DNA of 64,000 bases from Clostridia bacterium (GTDB taxonomy: Bacteria > Bacillota > Clostridia > Lachnospirales > Lachnospiraceae): positions 248,001 to 312,000 of the forward strand of contig CAJTAK010000002.1 in the NCBI GenBank assembly GCA_910574255.1. The letters run 5' to 3'. The notes below the pieces were generated by a model that was given only the letters and a program-made list of their open reading frames with translations, ran no database searches and was not told where the DNA came from. Shown here one piece after another: positions 63,320-64,000 of this stretch (its first letter is position 1; every line of letters begins with the position of its first letter). The position numbers were made by a program, and so were the translations under genes.

Positions 63320-64000
63320 CTATACCAGCCACTCCCTTGGAATCTTAAGCATCTGCCCGGGAATCAGCAATTCCGGATTCTCAATCTCATTGACAGCCAT
63401 AAGCTCCGGATAGCGGTTCCCGTCTCCCGTATATTCCTCCGCCAGTGTATACAGACAATCCCCTCTCTCCACTCTGCGTTCACAGGGCATCCAGGTAAAA
63501 TCCGTTAAAAATTCATCCACCTCAAAGAGGGAGGGCCGATAATTATCTCCCTTATTTGTAAATACCATCAGCCATTCCGCTTTATAGCCTGTCTCTTCTG
63601 AATACTGAATAGGCAGTGCCACTACGTTATCAATCATTCCATATCTGTCCCCAACCGCCGCACGAGCCAGCATATCATCCCGATAGTGTACCAGCCAGGT
63701 CCCTGGCTACCTGCTCTTTTTGGAGATCATGGTTCTCACATGAACATCATCCTTGTAGCTCTGTCCCGGGTGGAGCCAGTGAGCCCCTTCGATTCCAAGC
63801 CATACCTCATGTCCCGTATCCTTTACAAAGTTTCCATGCTCATCCAGATAATCCTCAATATCCGTAAGATCCCCCGGAACCCGCAAAAGCCATACCTGTA
63901 ATTTTGAAAGCTCCCCCTCCGGCTCTTCTTTGGTCTCCTGCTCCATGCAGAGGGCATAGGGCGACACCTGACGAATGGAATATCCGGGCTCTCCCTTAAG
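63320..64000 (-). pseudogene. LysM-domain protein gene with in-frame stop, 5' end outside the window
   Basis: The frame is open from the window edge, reads ...SYKDDVHVRTMISKKSR, meets TAG at 63707, and continues unchanged (PGTWLVHYRDDMLARAAVGD) to a C-terminal LysM domain (RVERGDCLYTLAEEYTGDGN, LLIPGQMLKIP) ending at 63320. LysM domains bind peptidoglycan or act in spore and phage proteins. A single base change at the TAG restores the gene; the start is not in the window. Confidence 0.65.

Noticed and set aside
39622..64000. Stop-codon reassignment or programmed readthrough
   Set aside because: In-frame interruptions use TAA, TAG and TGA alike and occur together with frameshifts and deletions, while intact genes use all three as normal stops. 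Gene decay is simpler.

Overview
The window looks like a chromosome segment of a low-to-mid GC gut Firmicute, most likely a Lachnospiraceae member. This is inferred from the FlxA-like protein, Rpn-type nuclease/transposase genes, a MobP3-like relaxase remnant, strong AGGAGG ribosome binding sites and Clostridia-style regulators. No rRNA, tRNA or CRISPR array was seen.

Left three quarters (positions 3-45084): one very long co-oriented run on the minus strand of roughly 45 small to medium genes, many overlapping or separated by a few bases. Recognisable members are almost all immunity-type families: SMI1/KNR4 (SUKH) proteins, some fused to leucine-rich or HEAT-like repeats, SUKH-3, Imm49-like, Imm51-like, Imm1-like, DUF3396-like, DUF4132, DUF4299-like, DKNYY-repeat, GRAM, Sel1-repeat and several lipoproteins or membrane-anchored proteins. 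No toxin with a secretion domain is visible. I read it as a giant polyimmunity (orphan immunity) array. At least eight members are broken by frameshifts, stops or truncation, and short dispersed repeats and gene stubs sit at gene borders, as expected if cassettes are gained and lost by recombination. A possible promoter followed by a hairpin terminator (45170-45329) precedes the first gene.

Flank (45.7-48.8 kb): a relaxase remnant, a RelE/RelB-type toxin-antitoxin pair with a clear promoter, a transposase stub, and a second small cluster of immunity-like genes, one of which starts like the gene at the far left end of the array. This suggests mobile-element origin or exchange.

Right part (48.9-57.0 kb): a plus-strand ferredoxin / membrane [4Fe-4S] protein / thioredoxin unit faces a Crp/Fnr regulator. 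Near-identical Crp/Fnr-type sites lie about 41 bases before the inferred starts of both the ferredoxin and the thioredoxin transcripts. Then come a TetR gene with a perfect operator and a broken MFS gene, a MATE exporter behind a nested inverted repeat, an AraC-GNAT fusion, a MarR-TauE pair behind a 47-base palindrome, and an AAA/DUF4143 ATPase.

Right end (57.3-64.0 kb): a decaying region. It holds an Rpn nuclease with an in-frame stop, an ABC transporter whose ATPase is intact but whose two permeases are frameshifted, a histidine kinase with an in-frame stop and a deletion that fuses it to a permease, a response regulator that has lost its phosphoacceptor region, a bacteriohemerythrin, a large structured intergenic element, and a LysM gene with an in-frame stop that runs off the window.
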